Counted from the stretch's first letter, positions 8,906 through 18,704 are shown. The stretch is DNA of 49,964 bases from JBEBXQ01 sp040391535 (GCA_040391535.1 JBEBXQ010000014.1:1-49964); one strand, 5' to 3'. The notes: generated from the sequence alone by a model not told the origin. Made by a program: numbers and translations.

Positions 8906-9024
8906 AAAAAGCTAATTGATAGTTACATCAAAAAATTGCAACTGTAAAAGTATTAAATTCCGCTCATGTATTTGGTATAAACGAAGTTTTCTCTAAATAT
9001 TATTCACGATGTTGGCAATCAATT

Positions 9025-9055
9025 TTTGTATGCGCCGTCCAAGTGATTAAATTTG
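9025..9055 (+). promoter_or_regulatory. Consensus Bacteroidota promoter for the FAD/Fe-S dehydrogenase gene
   Basis: TTTG (9025-9028), a 19-nt spacer and TAAATTTG (9048-9055) match the -33/-7 consensus exactly. Transcription would start near 9062, leaving a leader of only about 24 nt before the ATG at 9086. Confidence 0.8.
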
Positions 9056-9085
9056 CCTGCGATCTGACCGTTATTATACAACTTT

Positions 9086-12034
9086 ATGACTTCCATATCT
9101 GGTATTTCCAAATCAACATTACAGACACTTGCCCATACACTTACCGGTGAATTTCTGTTTGATGATACTATCCGGACTCTCTATGCAACTGATGCTTCGG
9201 CTTATCGTGAAATGCCGCTGGCTGTGGCCGTTCCTTCTGATATTGCCGATCTTAAAATATTGATATCTTTTGCCCGTGAGAACGGGGTTTCACTTATTCC
9301 ACGTACTGCCGGTACATCACTGGCCGGACAGGTTGTGGGAAAAGGAATCATCGTTGATGTCTCTAAGAATTTCAACAGAATCCTTGAAATCAATCCTGAA
9401 GAAAAATGGGTAAGAGTACAACCTGGTGTCATCAGGGATGAGCTGAATATGGCATTGAAACCTTACGGTTTGTATTTTGGCCCGGAAACCTCTACGGCCA
9501 ACCGGGCAATGATCGGCGGGATGGTGGGTAATAACTCCTGTGGCTCGAATTCGGTGGTTTACGGAAGTACCCGTGAACATTTACTGGAAGTCAAGGCATT
9601 GCTTTCGGATGGTACCGAAGCAGATTTCACGTCGCTCAGTCAGGAGGGTTTTTCTGATATTCTCACCACAGAAAATACCTTGCTGAGACAAATCTATCAG
9701 AAAACGGATCAGATCCTTTCTGACGCATTTAATCAGGAAGAAATCCGAAAGAATTTCCCGAAGAAATCAATCGAAAGACGGAATACCGGATACGCTCTTG
9801 ATATGTTGCTGGATTGCCGGCCATTCACAGAAGAAGGCCCTGATTTCAACATGTGCAGGCTTATTGCCGGTTCAGAGGGTACCTTATGCTTTCTGACTGA
9901 AATCAAGCTGAATATTATACCTGTTCCTCCCAAAGTACAGGCATTGGTTTGTATGCATTTTCATACGATTGATGAAGCACTCCGGGCCACCACACTGACA
10001 TTGAAATACAAGCCTCAGGCTGTGGAACTGATTGATAACTATATTCTGGAATGTGCCGCTTCCAATAATGAGCAGCGCAAAAATGCTTTTTTTGTACAAA
10101 AAACGGAATCGGGTGAATACCCCGCCATTCTGGTTGCTGATCTTTCGCGGGATAATCAGGAAGAAGTGGAAGTACTGGCGCAACAGCTGATAGCCGAAAT
10201 GAAAGCTGCCGGAATGGGTTATCATTATCCGCTGCTGTACGGCGAAGACACCAGGAAAATATGGACTTTGCGAAAGGCCGGATTGGGGTTGCTGGGGAAT
10301 ATTCCGGGGGATGAAAAGGCGGTAGCGGTGATTGAAGATACCGCAGTTGATGTGTATGATCAGCCGGCCTACATCCGTGATTTCAACGAAATCCTGAAAA
10401 AACACGGTATGTCAGCTGTACATTATGCCCATGCGGGGTCCGGCGAAATTCACCTGCGGCCGATTATCAACCTCAAAACTTCGGAAGGGCATCGTCAGTT
10501 CAGAATGATAGCGGAAGAAATTGCTACGCTCGTGAAGCGATATGACGGATCGCTGTCTGGTGAACATGGCGATGGCAGGCTTCGCGGCGAGTTTATCCCG
10601 CAGATGGTAGGACAGCATAACTACGAATTATTCAAAGAAATTAAGAAAACCTGGGATCCTGACAATATTTTTAACCCGGGAAAAATAACAGATACCCCTC
10701 CGATGGATACGTTTCTGCGTTATGAAGCGGATCATCAGGTACCGGAACTGAAATCGTATTTCAGGTTTAAGGATCAGAACGTACTGCAGCATGCTGAACA
10801 GTGTAATGGCTCAGGAGATTGCCGGAAAACGCATCTGAGCGGCGGCACTATGTGTCCAAGCTTTATGGCCACCAGAAATGAAAAAGATACAACCCGGGCC
10901 AGAGCCAATATTCTGAGGGAAATGTTAACACATTCGCCTAAGGAAAACCGCTTTGATCATCAGGAAATTAAAGAGGTGTTTGACCTTTGCCTGGCCTGTA
11001 AAGGATGTAAAGGGGAATGCCCTTCCAATGTGGATGTTGCCAAACTGAAAATGGAGTTTCTGCAACAATACCAGGACGTGCATGGCGTACCGCTGAGGTC
11101 GAAACTGGTAGGCAATTTCGAGAAACTAAACAAACTGGCGAGCCTTGTTCCCTGGGGTTATAACCTGATCTATAAAAATCCGCCTTTACGGAAAATCGCA
11201 AACACTATCGTCGGCTTTCACCCCGACAGAACCATGCCGTTACTGCATTCCACCACGTTAAGGAAGTGGTTTGAAAAAAGAAAGGTAACAGGCAGTGGTT
11301 CTAAAGGAACGGTTTATCTGTTCTGTGACGAATTTTCGAATTTCAATGATGTGGAAGTCGGACAGAAAGCGATTATGGCACTGGAAAAGCTGGGGTATAA
11401 GGTTATCATGACCGATCATGGCCCCTCCGCCCGCCCGCAGCTTTCGAAAGGAATGTTAAAGGATGCAAAGAAGATCGCCGACCACAATGTAAAGATTTTC
11501 AGAGACCTTATTACCGGTGATCAACCGCTGGTAGGCATCGAACCTTCAGCCATTCTGACTTTCAGAGATGAATACCCGGACCTGGTTTCGGAAGAACTGG
11601 CGGAAGATGCGAAAAAGATTGCCGCGCATACATATCAGTTTGACGAATTCATTGCCAGAGAATATGACCGGAAAAAGATCAGCCGGGAAGAGTTTACCAG
11701 CAAACAGCAACTGATCAAATTACATGGGCATTGTCAGCAAAAAGCGATAAGTGGTATGGTGGCAGCCAAGAAAATGCTTTCTATTCCTGCTAATTATACG
11801 GTACAACTGATTCCTTCCGGATGTTGCGGAATGGCCGGTTCGTTCGGGTATGAAAAAGAGCATTATGATTTATCGATGAAGATCGGGGAAATGGTTTTAT
11901 TCCCGGCAGTAAGGCAACAGCCCGAAGAAGTAATCATAGCTGCTCCCGGTACCAGCTGCCGTCATCAGATTCACGATGGCACCGGCCGGAAAGCACTTCA
12001 CCCTGCCGAAATTTTATGGAATGCTTTAAAATAA
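9086..12034 (+). CDS. FAD- and Fe-S-binding dehydrogenase (GlcD-GlcF-like fusion, D-2-hydroxyacid type)
   Basis: The 982-aa protein fuses a flavin dehydrogenase to an iron-sulfur electron-transfer half. An FAD-binding PCMH domain occupies about residues 20-260 (GTSLAGQVVGKG, IGGMVGNNSCGSNSV). A FAD-oxidase C-terminal domain runs to about 560 (HYAHAGSGEIHLRP, SLSGEHGDGRLRGEF). Ferredoxin-like cysteines follow at 573, 579, 590 and 635, 638, 641, 645 (CLACKGCKGECP). CCG domains close the protein (LHGHCQQK, SGCCGMAGSFG). The layout is that of E. coli YdiJ, which oxidises D-2-hydroxyglutarate, and of bacterial D-lactate dehydrogenases of the same type. D-2-hydroxyglutarate or D-lactate oxidation linked to the respiratory chain is likely; which one is not decidable here. 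Both halves look intact. Confidence 0.92.
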   Translation: MTSISGISKSTLQTLAHTLTGEFLFDDTIRTLYATDASAYREMPLAVAVPSDIADLKILISFARENGVSLIPRTAGTSLAGQVVGKGIIVDVSKNFNRILEINPEEKWVRVQPGVIRDELNMALKPYGLYFGPETSTANRAMIGGMVGNNSCGSNSVVYGSTREHLLEVKALLSDGTEADFTSLSQEGFSDILTTENTLLRQIYQKTDQILSDAFNQEEIRKNFPKKSIERRNTGYALDMLLDCRPFTEEGPDFNMCRLIAGSEGTLCFLTEIKLNIIPVPPKVQALVCMHFHTIDEALRATTLTLKYKPQAVELIDNYILECAASNNEQRKNAFFVQKTESGEYPAILVADLSRDNQEEVEVLAQQLIAEMKAAGMGYHYPLLYGEDTRKIWTLRKAGLGLLGNIPGDEKAVAVIEDTAVDVYDQPAYIRDFNEILKKHGMSAVHYAHAGSGEIHLRPIINLKTSEGHRQFRMIAEEIATLVKRYDGSLSGEHGDGRLRGEFIPQMVGQHNYELFKEIKKTWDPDNIFNPGKITDTPPMDTFLRYEADHQVPELKSYFRFKDQNVLQHAEQCNGSGDCRKTHLSGGTMCPSFMATRNEKDTTRARANILREMLTHSPKENRFDHQEIKEVFDLCLACKGCKGECPSNVDVAKLKMEFLQQYQDVHGVPLRSKLVGNFEKLNKLASLVPWGYNLIYKNPPLRKIANTIVGFHPDRTMPLLHSTTLRKWFEKRKVTGSGSKGTVYLFCDEFSNFNDVEVGQKAIMALEKLGYKVIMTDHGPSARPQLSKGMLKDAKKIADHNVKIFRDLITGDQPLVGIEPSAILTFRDEYPDLVSEELAEDAKKIAAHTYQFDEFIAREYDRKKISREEFTSKQQLIKLHGHCQQKAISGMVAAKKMLSIPANYTVQLIPSGCCGMAGSFGYEKEHYDLSMKIGEMVLFPAVRQQPEEVIIAAPGTSCRHQIHDGTGRKALHPAEILWNALK

Positions 12035-12063
12035 TATCGGTCTGAGGACTGAATGGGCTTATG

Positions 12064-12100
12064 TTTTCAGGCACTTCTTATAAGAAAAAGTGCCTGAAAA
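12064..12100. terminator. Strong bidirectional terminator
   Basis: A perfect 13-bp stem (12064-12076 with 12088-12100) has an 11-nt loop. It begins with TTTT and ends with AAAAAA, so each strand has a U-tract after the GC-rich part (CAGGCACTT with AAGTGCCTG). It sits between the convergent dehydrogenase and DJ-1-family genes and can serve both. Confidence 0.88.
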
Positions 12101-12114
12101 AACAGTATTTCCCG

Positions 12115-12696
12115 TCAGGAAATGGTAATGGAAACTCCAAGCAATTTATAAAACTCCTTCAGAATGGCAGGATGCCCGGGCCATGCCGGTGAAGTAGTCA
12201 GGTTACCTTCGGTTATAGCATCAGCAACCCCTATTTCTTTAAAATTACCACCGGCACGTGTTACGTCCGGCCCCACAGCGGGATAGGCTGTCAGCGTTCG
12301 GCCTTTTACCACATCCGCCGCGGTCAGAATCTGAATACCATGACAAATAGCAGCCACGGGCTTGTTTTCTGTAAAGAAATGCTGAGTAACCTCAATCACT
12401 TTTTTGTTCAGCCTGATATACTCAGGTGCACGACCTCCGGTAATATAAAGGCCGTCATAATCAGCAGCATTTACCGTTGAAAGATCTGCATTGATTGTAA
12501 AGTTATGCCCGCGGGATTCTGCATACGTCTGGAAACCAACGAAATCGTGAATAGCAGTTGCGATCTGATCACCCGCTTTTTTATCAGGACATACCACATC
12601 AACCTTCAGGCCTACCGACAACAAAGCCTGATAAGGAACCATCAGTTCATAATCTTCTACAAAATCACCGGCCAGCATCAAAATTTTCTTACTCAT
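12115..12696 (-). CDS. DJ-1/PfpI-family protein (class I glutamine amidotransferase-like)
   Basis: The 193-aa protein has the PfpI fold: ILMLAGDFVEDYELMVPY at the N-terminus with the conserved Glu, the ITGGRAPEYIRLN loop, and the nucleophile elbow AAICHGIQ with Cys118 followed by His. Relatives include proteases/deglycases of the PfpI/YhbO type, glyoxalase III and chaperone-like stress proteins. The biochemical role here is open, but the Cys-His pair and Glu are all present. The length is normal for the family. The gene is convergent with the dehydrogenase gene and divergent from the radical SAM gene. Confidence 0.92.
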   Translation of the reverse strand: MSKKILMLAGDFVEDYELMVPYQALLSVGLKVDVVCPDKKAGDQIATAIHDFVGFQTYAESRGHNFTINADLSTVNAADYDGLYITGGRAPEYIRLNKKVIEVTQHFFTENKPVAAICHGIQILTAADVVKGRTLTAYPAVGPDVTRAGGNFKEIGVADAITEGNLTTSPAWPGHPAILKEFYKLLGVSITIS

Positions 12697-12944
12697 TGCT
12701 TATCAGGTTTAAGTTTAATTGTAAAATATCTAAACTCCGGAAATACACCGGTTGTTTAAACTATAACTTTAATCATAACGTAATGGGTTCCCGTAATAAT
12801 TTAAGGTTGTGTTAATTGATTCTACCAAAGCTTTAACAGGGAATATTCCTTCTTCTTCTCCCCGCAAAACTTATCTGTATTTTGATTTTTATAATATATT
12901 TATATTATATTTACAAGCATTACAATACAACTAAATTATAAAAT

Positions 12945-13988
12945 ATGAGCAGCCGAGGTGCGGGGTTCAATCCTGCCAACCGTTTTGATACCTTGCATGT
13001 TGAATACGAAGAAGCCTTTTTGTATGACGGAGAAGGAGAGAAAATTGACCCGCATACAGTATTTATAGAAGAAGAATCAAAAAGTATTCTTAATGTATCT
13101 AACAGCCCGGATCTTCTCAACTTCCATTCTGTTAATCCTTACCGGGGTTGTGAACATGGGTGCATATATTGTTACGCAAGGAATTCGCATGAGTACTGGG
13201 GTTTTTCGGCCGGACTGGATTTTGAATCCAAAATTATGGTTAAGAAAAATGCCCCGCAGTTGCTGGAAAAGCTATTTCTTTCCCGAAACTGGAAACCCCA
13301 TGTGATCCATTTATCAGGCAATACGGATTGCTATCAACCTGCGGAAAAACGTTTCAGGCTAACCAGGCAGCTGTTAAGTGTTTGTCTGCAATATCGCAAT
13401 CCTGTGAGTATACTTACAAAAAATGCTTTGGTACTGCGGGATATGGATATTCTGAAAGAGTTATCCCGCCATCATCTCATTCACGTCTCTGTTTCACTCA
13501 CTACCCTTAACGAAGATCTCCGTCGCGCACTGGAGCCGCGCACCGTCACTTCAAAAAAACGCTTGCAGGTAATCAACACCTTGTCAGCGGAGGGTATTCC
13601 TACAGGTGTAATGACCGCACCCATCATTCCCGGGCTCAACGACCATGAAATTCCCGATCTTATCAAGGCGGCCGCAGATAACGGTGCATGCTGGTCGGGG
13701 TATACGGTAGTGAGATTAAACGGTGCCATAGCATCTCTGTTTGAAGAATGGGTTTTCAGACATTATCCTGACAGAGCCACCAAAATTCTCAATCAGATTA
13801 AAGAATGTCACGGAGGCAATCTGAACGATTCACGCTTCGGTGTACGCATGAAGGGCGAAGGGAATTACGCTATTCATATTAAACAACTGCATCAGCTCGC
13901 CTGTAAAAAGTATTTCAAAGACGGTGGTACATTCCCTGAACCGGACACTTCTCAGTTTCTGAACAAAGGTCAGCTGAATTTGTTCTGA
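12945..13988 (+). CDS. PA0069-family radical SAM protein (SplB-like)
   Basis: The 347-aa protein carries a radical SAM cluster motif CEHGCIYC with cysteines at 69, 73 and 76, preceded by VNPYRGC. The N-terminal block SSRGAGFNPANRFD is typical of the PA0069/Rv2578c group. Further conserved blocks are HLSGNTDCYQPAEKRFRLTR, SILTKNALVLRD, LEPRTVTSKKRL and APIIPGLND. These proteins belong to COG1533 with spore photoproduct lyase, but the group has no settled substrate, and a DNA-lesion role is only suggested by homology. The start is chosen because the family block begins two residues after Met. The upstream region is very AT-rich with no consensus promoter. Confidence 0.93.
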   Translation: MSSRGAGFNPANRFDTLHVEYEEAFLYDGEGEKIDPHTVFIEEESKSILNVSNSPDLLNFHSVNPYRGCEHGCIYCYARNSHEYWGFSAGLDFESKIMVKKNAPQLLEKLFLSRNWKPHVIHLSGNTDCYQPAEKRFRLTRQLLSVCLQYRNPVSILTKNALVLRDMDILKELSRHHLIHVSVSLTTLNEDLRRALEPRTVTSKKRLQVINTLSAEGIPTGVMTAPIIPGLNDHEIPDLIKAAADNGACWSGYTVVRLNGAIASLFEEWVFRHYPDRATKILNQIKECHGGNLNDSRFGVRMKGEGNYAIHIKQLHQLACKKYFKDGGTFPEPDTSQFLNKGQLNLF

Positions 13989-13995
13989 AATGTTT

Positions 13996-14670
13996 TCAAT
14001 TCAGATGATAACTGGAATCCTTTTTGCTGTTGACAATCTGAGAGCTCCTGATTAAACCGATCACAATAGAGCCTAATACAAGGGCTACAATCACCAGTAA
14101 AGCTGAAATAACGGTAAACTGGGCAACTTCGGCATGGGCCTCTCTGAATAACTGCCTCCCTATTTCTGACTGAATATGGGTTAAGGCAATAAGGCTTTCT
14201 TTCGCGCCCATAAAGACAGGGATCCCTTCGGACTGGTAAAAAGCCCTTCCTTCTGGCGGGTCAAGGTTTAGAACAGTGGTTTCAATCTGCTCATATTCTC
14301 CAATCAGCTTTTTAAAAGCAGCCAGGCTTTCACTTTCCTTATCCACCAGATAAGTCAGCTCAAATGCACTGATCAGCGAATCAATTCTTGCATTATGCTT
14401 AGCCAGTTGCGTTCTGATGTCAGCAAGTTCAGGAGCCTCAGATGAGGAAAGGTATTTTTCAACAATAATTCGTTTTGTATACAAATCCTCACTCAGATAA
14501 ATGATATCAATGGCCGGGATCAGCCGGTCTTCGTAAATTGAAGAAAAAGATTTGTCAATTCCCCTCATATTACTGCCGGATACCAGGATCAGAAATACCA
14601 GAAACAACAGAATCCCACTGAGCAAAAGAGCAGCTTTAAACTTTTGTTGTATGACGAAAGACCATTTCAT
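13996..14670 (-). CDS. Stand-alone MCP-type four-helix-bundle membrane protein
   Basis: The 224-aa protein has two membrane segments (about 14-31 and 186-208) flanking a roughly 150-residue, helix-rich periplasmic region. This matches the four-helix-bundle ligand-binding domain of chemoreceptors. There is no HAMP or methyl-accepting signalling domain: the protein stops 16 residues after the second membrane segment (SSQIVNSKKDSSYHLN). Such stand-alone forms recur in Bacteroidota. They may sense through partners or act structurally, but no function is assigned. The start MKWSFVIQQKFKAALLLSG is the usual N-terminus for this family. It lies only 10 nt after a strong hairpin. Confidence 0.8.
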   Translation of the reverse strand: MKWSFVIQQKFKAALLLSGILLFLVFLILVSGSNMRGIDKSFSSIYEDRLIPAIDIIYLSEDLYTKRIIVEKYLSSSEAPELADIRTQLAKHNARIDSLISAFELTYLVDKESESLAAFKKLIGEYEQIETTVLNLDPPEGRAFYQSEGIPVFMGAKESLIALTHIQSEIGRQLFREAHAEVAQFTVISALLVIVALVLGSIVIGLIRSSQIVNSKKDSSYHLN

Positions 14671-14680
14671 TCCAATGCAT

Positions 14681-14714
14681 TAAACCCCGGAAGATTGAAT
14701 TCTTCCGGGGTTTA
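14681..14714 (-). terminator. Strong hairpin between the S9 peptidase and the four-helix-bundle gene
   Basis: A perfect 14-bp stem (14681-14694 with 14701-14714, core AACCCCGGAAGA) has a 6-nt loop. It follows the stop of the S9 peptidase (14756) by about 40 nt on the minus strand and likely ends that transcript. Its 3' arm ends 10 nt before the ATG at 14670 of the next gene, so it could also shape that gene's leader. Confidence 0.75.
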
Positions 14715-14755
14715 AATATAAAAAACTAATGCCTATTAACCCTGATAAAGCGCAA

Positions 14756-17122
14756 CTATTTCAATCTTTCCTCAAATAATTTCAAAATCCGTTTGTATTC
14801 ATCAGTCCAGGATGTGGGCTCCACAAAGCCGTGGTCTTCCATCGGATAAGAAGCAAGTTCCCAGTTTTCTTTCCCCAATTCAATCAAACGTTGCGAAAGC
14901 CTCACCACATCCTGATAATGTACATTCACATCTACCATACCATGGCATATCAGTAAATGCCCTTTTAATCCGTCAGCGTGATAAAGAGGAGAGCTTCTGC
15001 GATAAGCCAGACTGTCGGTTTCAGGTTCATTCAGGATATTGGAAGTATATGGATGATTATAAGCAGCCCAGTCTGTCACCGGTCGTAATGCCGCACCTGC
15101 CTTAAACAGGTCGGGTTTGGTAAACATGGCCATCAGGGTAATAAATCCACCGTATGAGCCACCATAAACCCCGATTTTCTGCGGATGAATTTTATGGTTT
15201 TTCACCAGCCATTGAGCAGCATCTTCATGATCATCCAGATCTTTACCACCCATAAAACGATAAATACCGGTGCGCCAGTCACGGCCATAGCCTGCACTCC
15301 CCCGGTAATCTATGTCGAGTACGGTGTAACCTTTGTCTGCCAGTAAATTGTGGAACATATATTCTCTGAAGTAATTACTCCACCATTTATGGGCATTTTG
15401 CAGATAACCCGCTCCATGCACAAAAATCACAGCCTTACCGTTACTTTTGGCGGGTTTATACACTCTTGCGTAAATCGGTGCGCCATCTCTGGCGGTGATG
15501 GTCGTTACCAATGGTTCTCTCCACGAATAAGATCTGAACTCCTCCGTGGTGGAAGAAGTAATTTTCAGTGCTTCCGCACCAGCTTTGTTTTCCTGAATAT
15601 ATAACTCCCAGGGTGTATTGCTGTTTGAATACCGGATAGCCAGATACTTTTCATCGGGCGAAAGTGTCACTTCATGCGCTCCGGTCCCTTTAGTCAGCTG
15701 CACCATCTCTCCGCCATCGACAGGCAACCTGTAAAAATGCTGCTCGCCGGGGTGCGCTTTATTTGAGCTTATATAAAAATGCTGCTTATCCCTCGATAAA
15801 GTAACCTGCTGAATTTCAAAATTACCGGAAGTCAGTGCCGTTTTGGTGCCTGTTACTACATTCTGTTTATATAAATGAGAATACCCTGTTGCTTCACTCT
15901 GATAGTAAATCGTCTGCTCGTCGATCCATCCTAAGTCACCTCCGCTCATAGCATATCCTCCTATCCCCGGCCCGCCGATCCAGGCTTCATCGCGCTGACG
16001 GTCGAGTAATTTCAAGGTCATCTGTTCCGGATCGAGTTTCATAATCCAGCGATCCTTATTGTCAAGCGATTTGATTACCACCACAGCGTTCGCACCGCTT
16101 TCTGACCAGAACGGACCATTCACCAGCACTTTCCTTTCGCTGTTTTTCTTTGCTGAATCCTGTTTGGGATATTCGCTGAGATAATCAGGCTTATCATGAA
16201 TGCCGGGTATATCCATTACGGCTAATCTCAGCGTAGTATCTCCGGCGATATGATACACCCAGAATTCGGAATGCGTAGCCGGAGCTCCCACCTTGGTACG
16301 GGCGGGTATGTTCTCCGTAAAACCTGACTCGGTCACATAGTTAGGAACCAGTGTTGATTTTGCCTTTCCGGGTACTTCACTCAGTGTATAGGTAACAAAC
16401 CTCCCATCCGGACTGATACTCAGATTTGTCATTCTTTTGTCACCCAGATAAATTTCCTTTGGTCCTTCCGGCTTATCTGCTTCAAGTGCCTTATCTTTTG
16501 CAGTACTTTTCTCTTTTCTTTCCTTCAGTACTTCAAAGATTTCCAGCTGGTCTTTTTTCAGCCAGTCTTCCTGCGTAGTTTGTTTCGGATCTGCTTTTTT
16601 TACCCCGGATTTAAAGTTGGTAAGGCTTGTCAACGTTCCGTCTGCCAGTTCATAACGGAACAGATTTCCATCCTGTTGAAATATGACCGCTTTTTCATCG
16701 GCACTGAATACCGGGTTCTGCTCTTTCGCTACGGTTCTCATAAGCACTCTGACGGAATAATCCCTGCAATTCAACAGGTAAATATCTCCGTTTTTCTCAT
16801 ACACTTTTAAGGAATAATCCTTGTTGAATTTCCCCTTAACGGCAGGTAATGCCAGCCTTTCCTTTCTCTCAACTTTCTCCGTTTTCTGATTTTCCAGTGT
16901 ATAGCTGTAAAGTGAATCAGACACATTCTGCTCCGGATTCCAGGAAAAATAGATTTTTTGAGCATCAGCAGACCATTCAATATCCGAAGGTGATGTCCCC
17001 ATCCACACTTTAGGATCGCGCATGATCTTTTCAACAGAAAGCGGAGGCAGTTTCTGCGCCTGAGCCTGAAAACAAAATAAAAATACAACAGCTGTTATCA
17101 GCGGCTTTTTAAAATGAAGCAT
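14756..17122 (-). CDS. S9-family serine peptidase (prolyl oligopeptidase / DPP-like), secreted
   Basis: The protein is 788 aa from the start chosen here, with a signal peptide MLHFKKPLITAVVFLFCF ending QAQAQ. An upstream ATG at 17164 would add 14 residues ahead of the signal peptide and looks less likely. An N-terminal beta-propeller (WSADAQKIYFSW, DGRFVTYTLSE, SPDEKYLAIRYS) is followed by an alpha/beta-hydrolase domain. That domain has VFVHGAGYL, the nucleophile elbow GGSYGG with Ser656, Asp in GMVDVNVHYQD and His in EDHGF, so the Ser-Asp-His triad is complete. These enzymes remove dipeptides or cut small peptides in the periplasm. The subfamily (DPP IV, DPP VII-like or acyl-aminoacyl) cannot be fixed by eye. 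Confidence 0.92.
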   Translation of the reverse strand: MLHFKKPLITAVVFLFCFQAQAQKLPPLSVEKIMRDPKVWMGTSPSDIEWSADAQKIYFSWNPEQNVSDSLYSYTLENQKTEKVERKERLALPAVKGKFNKDYSLKVYEKNGDIYLLNCRDYSVRVLMRTVAKEQNPVFSADEKAVIFQQDGNLFRYELADGTLTSLTNFKSGVKKADPKQTTQEDWLKKDQLEIFEVLKERKEKSTAKDKALEADKPEGPKEIYLGDKRMTNLSISPDGRFVTYTLSEVPGKAKSTLVPNYVTESGFTENIPARTKVGAPATHSEFWVYHIAGDTTLRLAVMDIPGIHDKPDYLSEYPKQDSAKKNSERKVLVNGPFWSESGANAVVVIKSLDNKDRWIMKLDPEQMTLKLLDRQRDEAWIGGPGIGGYAMSGGDLGWIDEQTIYYQSEATGYSHLYKQNVVTGTKTALTSGNFEIQQVTLSRDKQHFYISSNKAHPGEQHFYRLPVDGGEMVQLTKGTGAHEVTLSPDEKYLAIRYSNSNTPWELYIQENKAGAEALKITSSTTEEFRSYSWREPLVTTITARDGAPIYARVYKPAKSNGKAVIFVHGAGYLQNAHKWWSNYFREYMFHNLLADKGYTVLDIDYRGSAGYGRDWRTGIYRFMGGKDLDDHEDAAQWLVKNHKIHPQKIGVYGGSYGGFITLMAMFTKPDLFKAGAALRPVTDWAAYNHPYTSNILNEPETDSLAYRRSSPLYHADGLKGHLLICHGMVDVNVHYQDVVRLSQRLIELGKENWELASYPMEDHGFVEPTSWTDEYKRILKLFEERLK

Positions 17123-17210
17123 AACAAAATTCTGAATAATGAGGCAAGATATTTGATGGCGCAATTTAAGGGTTTAATCACATTTGCCGTATATAATGAG
17201 GTACATTCTG

Positions 17211-18704
17211 TCAGTTTTGCAGTTGTTTCCGGATGTTATCCTTTAGTATAGCGCACACCTGATCCATCTCCGGTTCGGATAAATTGCCAAATCCAAAACG
17301 CATGGCAGAAAAGCGCCGGGTCTGGTACAGAAGCGTTTGAGGCACATATAATCCACCTTCCTGGCATTGTTTACTCAGACGTAAAAGGTTAATTTTCTTA
17401 TGCCAGACCGTCCAGAAAGCAAGCCCTCCGGGTGGTTGTGAAAACGTCACCACTTCGTCAAATTCCTGTTTCAGTACATTAGTGAAATAATCCCTTCTCT
17501 GATGATAAACCTTTTGTACCTTCTTTAAATGCCGCTGAATCTCTCCCTCATGTAACAGTTCACCCAGTGCCTGTTCCATCAGCAAATCACTCTGTCGGTC
17601 AATAATACGACGAAGTTTGGAAAGTTCCGTGATCAGATTATCTGGTCCGATTACAAAACCAGCACGTAACCCCGGTGCCAGCGCTTTGCAAAATGAACCC
17701 ACATATACAACCATACCTGCGGTATCTACACTGGCTAATGGCAGTAAAGGCCGACTATCAAAATGAAAGTCATAATCATGATCATCTTCCAGAATAACAA
17801 AGCCAAAGGTTTCGGCAAGCTGCAGTAACTCCAGCCGCCGTTCCGAAGTAAGTGTAACAGTGGTCGGATAATGATGGTGCGGTGTAATATAAACCATACG
17901 CACTTTTGTCCGTTCACAAAGTTTACGGATAGCCTCCACAGAAATTCCCTGATGATCGACGGGGATAGAGTGCAGCCGCGCCCCGGCTTTCTGAAAAATC
18001 ATATTAGACAGATAATTCCCTAACTCACCCACCACCACCGCATCACCCGGTTCAATCAGCAGATTGGAAACCAGATACAAACCCATGTGTACACCACGGG
18101 TAGTGATAATATTTGATTCAGAGACGCTTAACCCTCTGGAGGTGCTTAAAAAATCAGCAAGTTTGTTCCGATAATATTTATTCCCTTCTACGAAAGAATA
18201 ACCCAGGAATCTGCGGTTGTTCTGCCGCCTGAGTATCTGATGACTGGCTCTGGTAATTTTATCCATGGGAGTAAGCCTGATATCCGGGGTTCCGTCAGTC
18301 AGTTCCAGGCCTGCATTGGAAATCGAGACCGGGTGGTCCAGTAACCTGTTCTCCCGAAAAGAAAAACCCGTTACAACCGGAAAACCTGGTTTGGTCAATT
18401 CTTCCCGGCCGGGTACTCCCAGCATAAACACCGGTTGCCTGTTTGCGACAAACGTCCCCCGATCCGGGAGAATTTCAATCCATCCCTGAGTTTCCAGTTC
18501 ATTATAAACCGCAATAGCCGTTTTCCGATGTATCTGAAGTGTATCAGCCAGCACCCGGCTGCCTGGTAATTGCATACCCACCGGCAGGAGTTCCCGCTGA
18601 ATGGCCGTCATAACCTGCTCAGCAATCTGCCTGTATACCGGCACCTTTGATACCCTGTCAATTGTAACAAAGCTCTTAAAAGAAAACCCAACCGGACTAC
18701 CCAT
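17211..18704 (-). CDS. MocR-family transcription regulator (GntR HTH plus PLP aminotransferase-like domain)
   Basis: The protein is 497 aa from 18704; an alternative start at 18740 adds 12 residues. The GntR-type winged helix comes first (VPVYRQIAEQVMTAIQRELLPVG, LPGSRVLADTLQIHRKTAIAVYNELETQG, GTFVANR). A fold-type I aminotransferase-like domain follows, with the PLP motifs DDHDYDFHFD and GSFCKALAPGLRAG. The Schiff-base Lys is residue 340 counted from 18704. MocR regulators sense PLP or amino-acid-derived effectors, and the best known (PdxR, GabR) act on a divergent neighbour. Here the divergent neighbour is a TonB-dependent receptor with about 70 bp between starts. The effector is not predictable. 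Confidence 0.93.
   Translation of the reverse strand: MGSPVGFSFKSFVTIDRVSKVPVYRQIAEQVMTAIQRELLPVGMQLPGSRVLADTLQIHRKTAIAVYNELETQGWIEILPDRGTFVANRQPVFMLGVPGREELTKPGFPVVTGFSFRENRLLDHPVSISNAGLELTDGTPDIRLTPMDKITRASHQILRRQNNRRFLGYSFVEGNKYYRNKLADFLSTSRGLSVSESNIITTRGVHMGLYLVSNLLIEPGDAVVVGELGNYLSNMIFQKAGARLHSIPVDHQGISVEAIRKLCERTKVRMVYITPHHHYPTTVTLTSERRLELLQLAETFGFVILEDDHDYDFHFDSRPLLPLASVDTAGMVVYVGSFCKALAPGLRAGFVIGPDNLITELSKLRRIIDRQSDLLMEQALGELLHEGEIQRHLKKVQKVYHQRRDYFTNVLKQEFDEVVTFSQPPGGLAFWTVWHKKINLLRLSKQCQEGGLYVPQTLLYQTRRFSAMRFGFGNLSEPEMDQVCAILKDNIRKQLQN

Noticed and set aside
9884..10405. 173-aa open frame on the minus strand inside the FAD/Fe-S dehydrogenase gene
   Set aside because: The plus-strand frame encodes a conserved enzyme through the whole stretch; the minus frame is an antisense shadow.
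14681..14714. Miniature transposable element
   Set aside because: The palindrome is only a 34-bp hairpin with no target duplication and sits where a terminator is expected.
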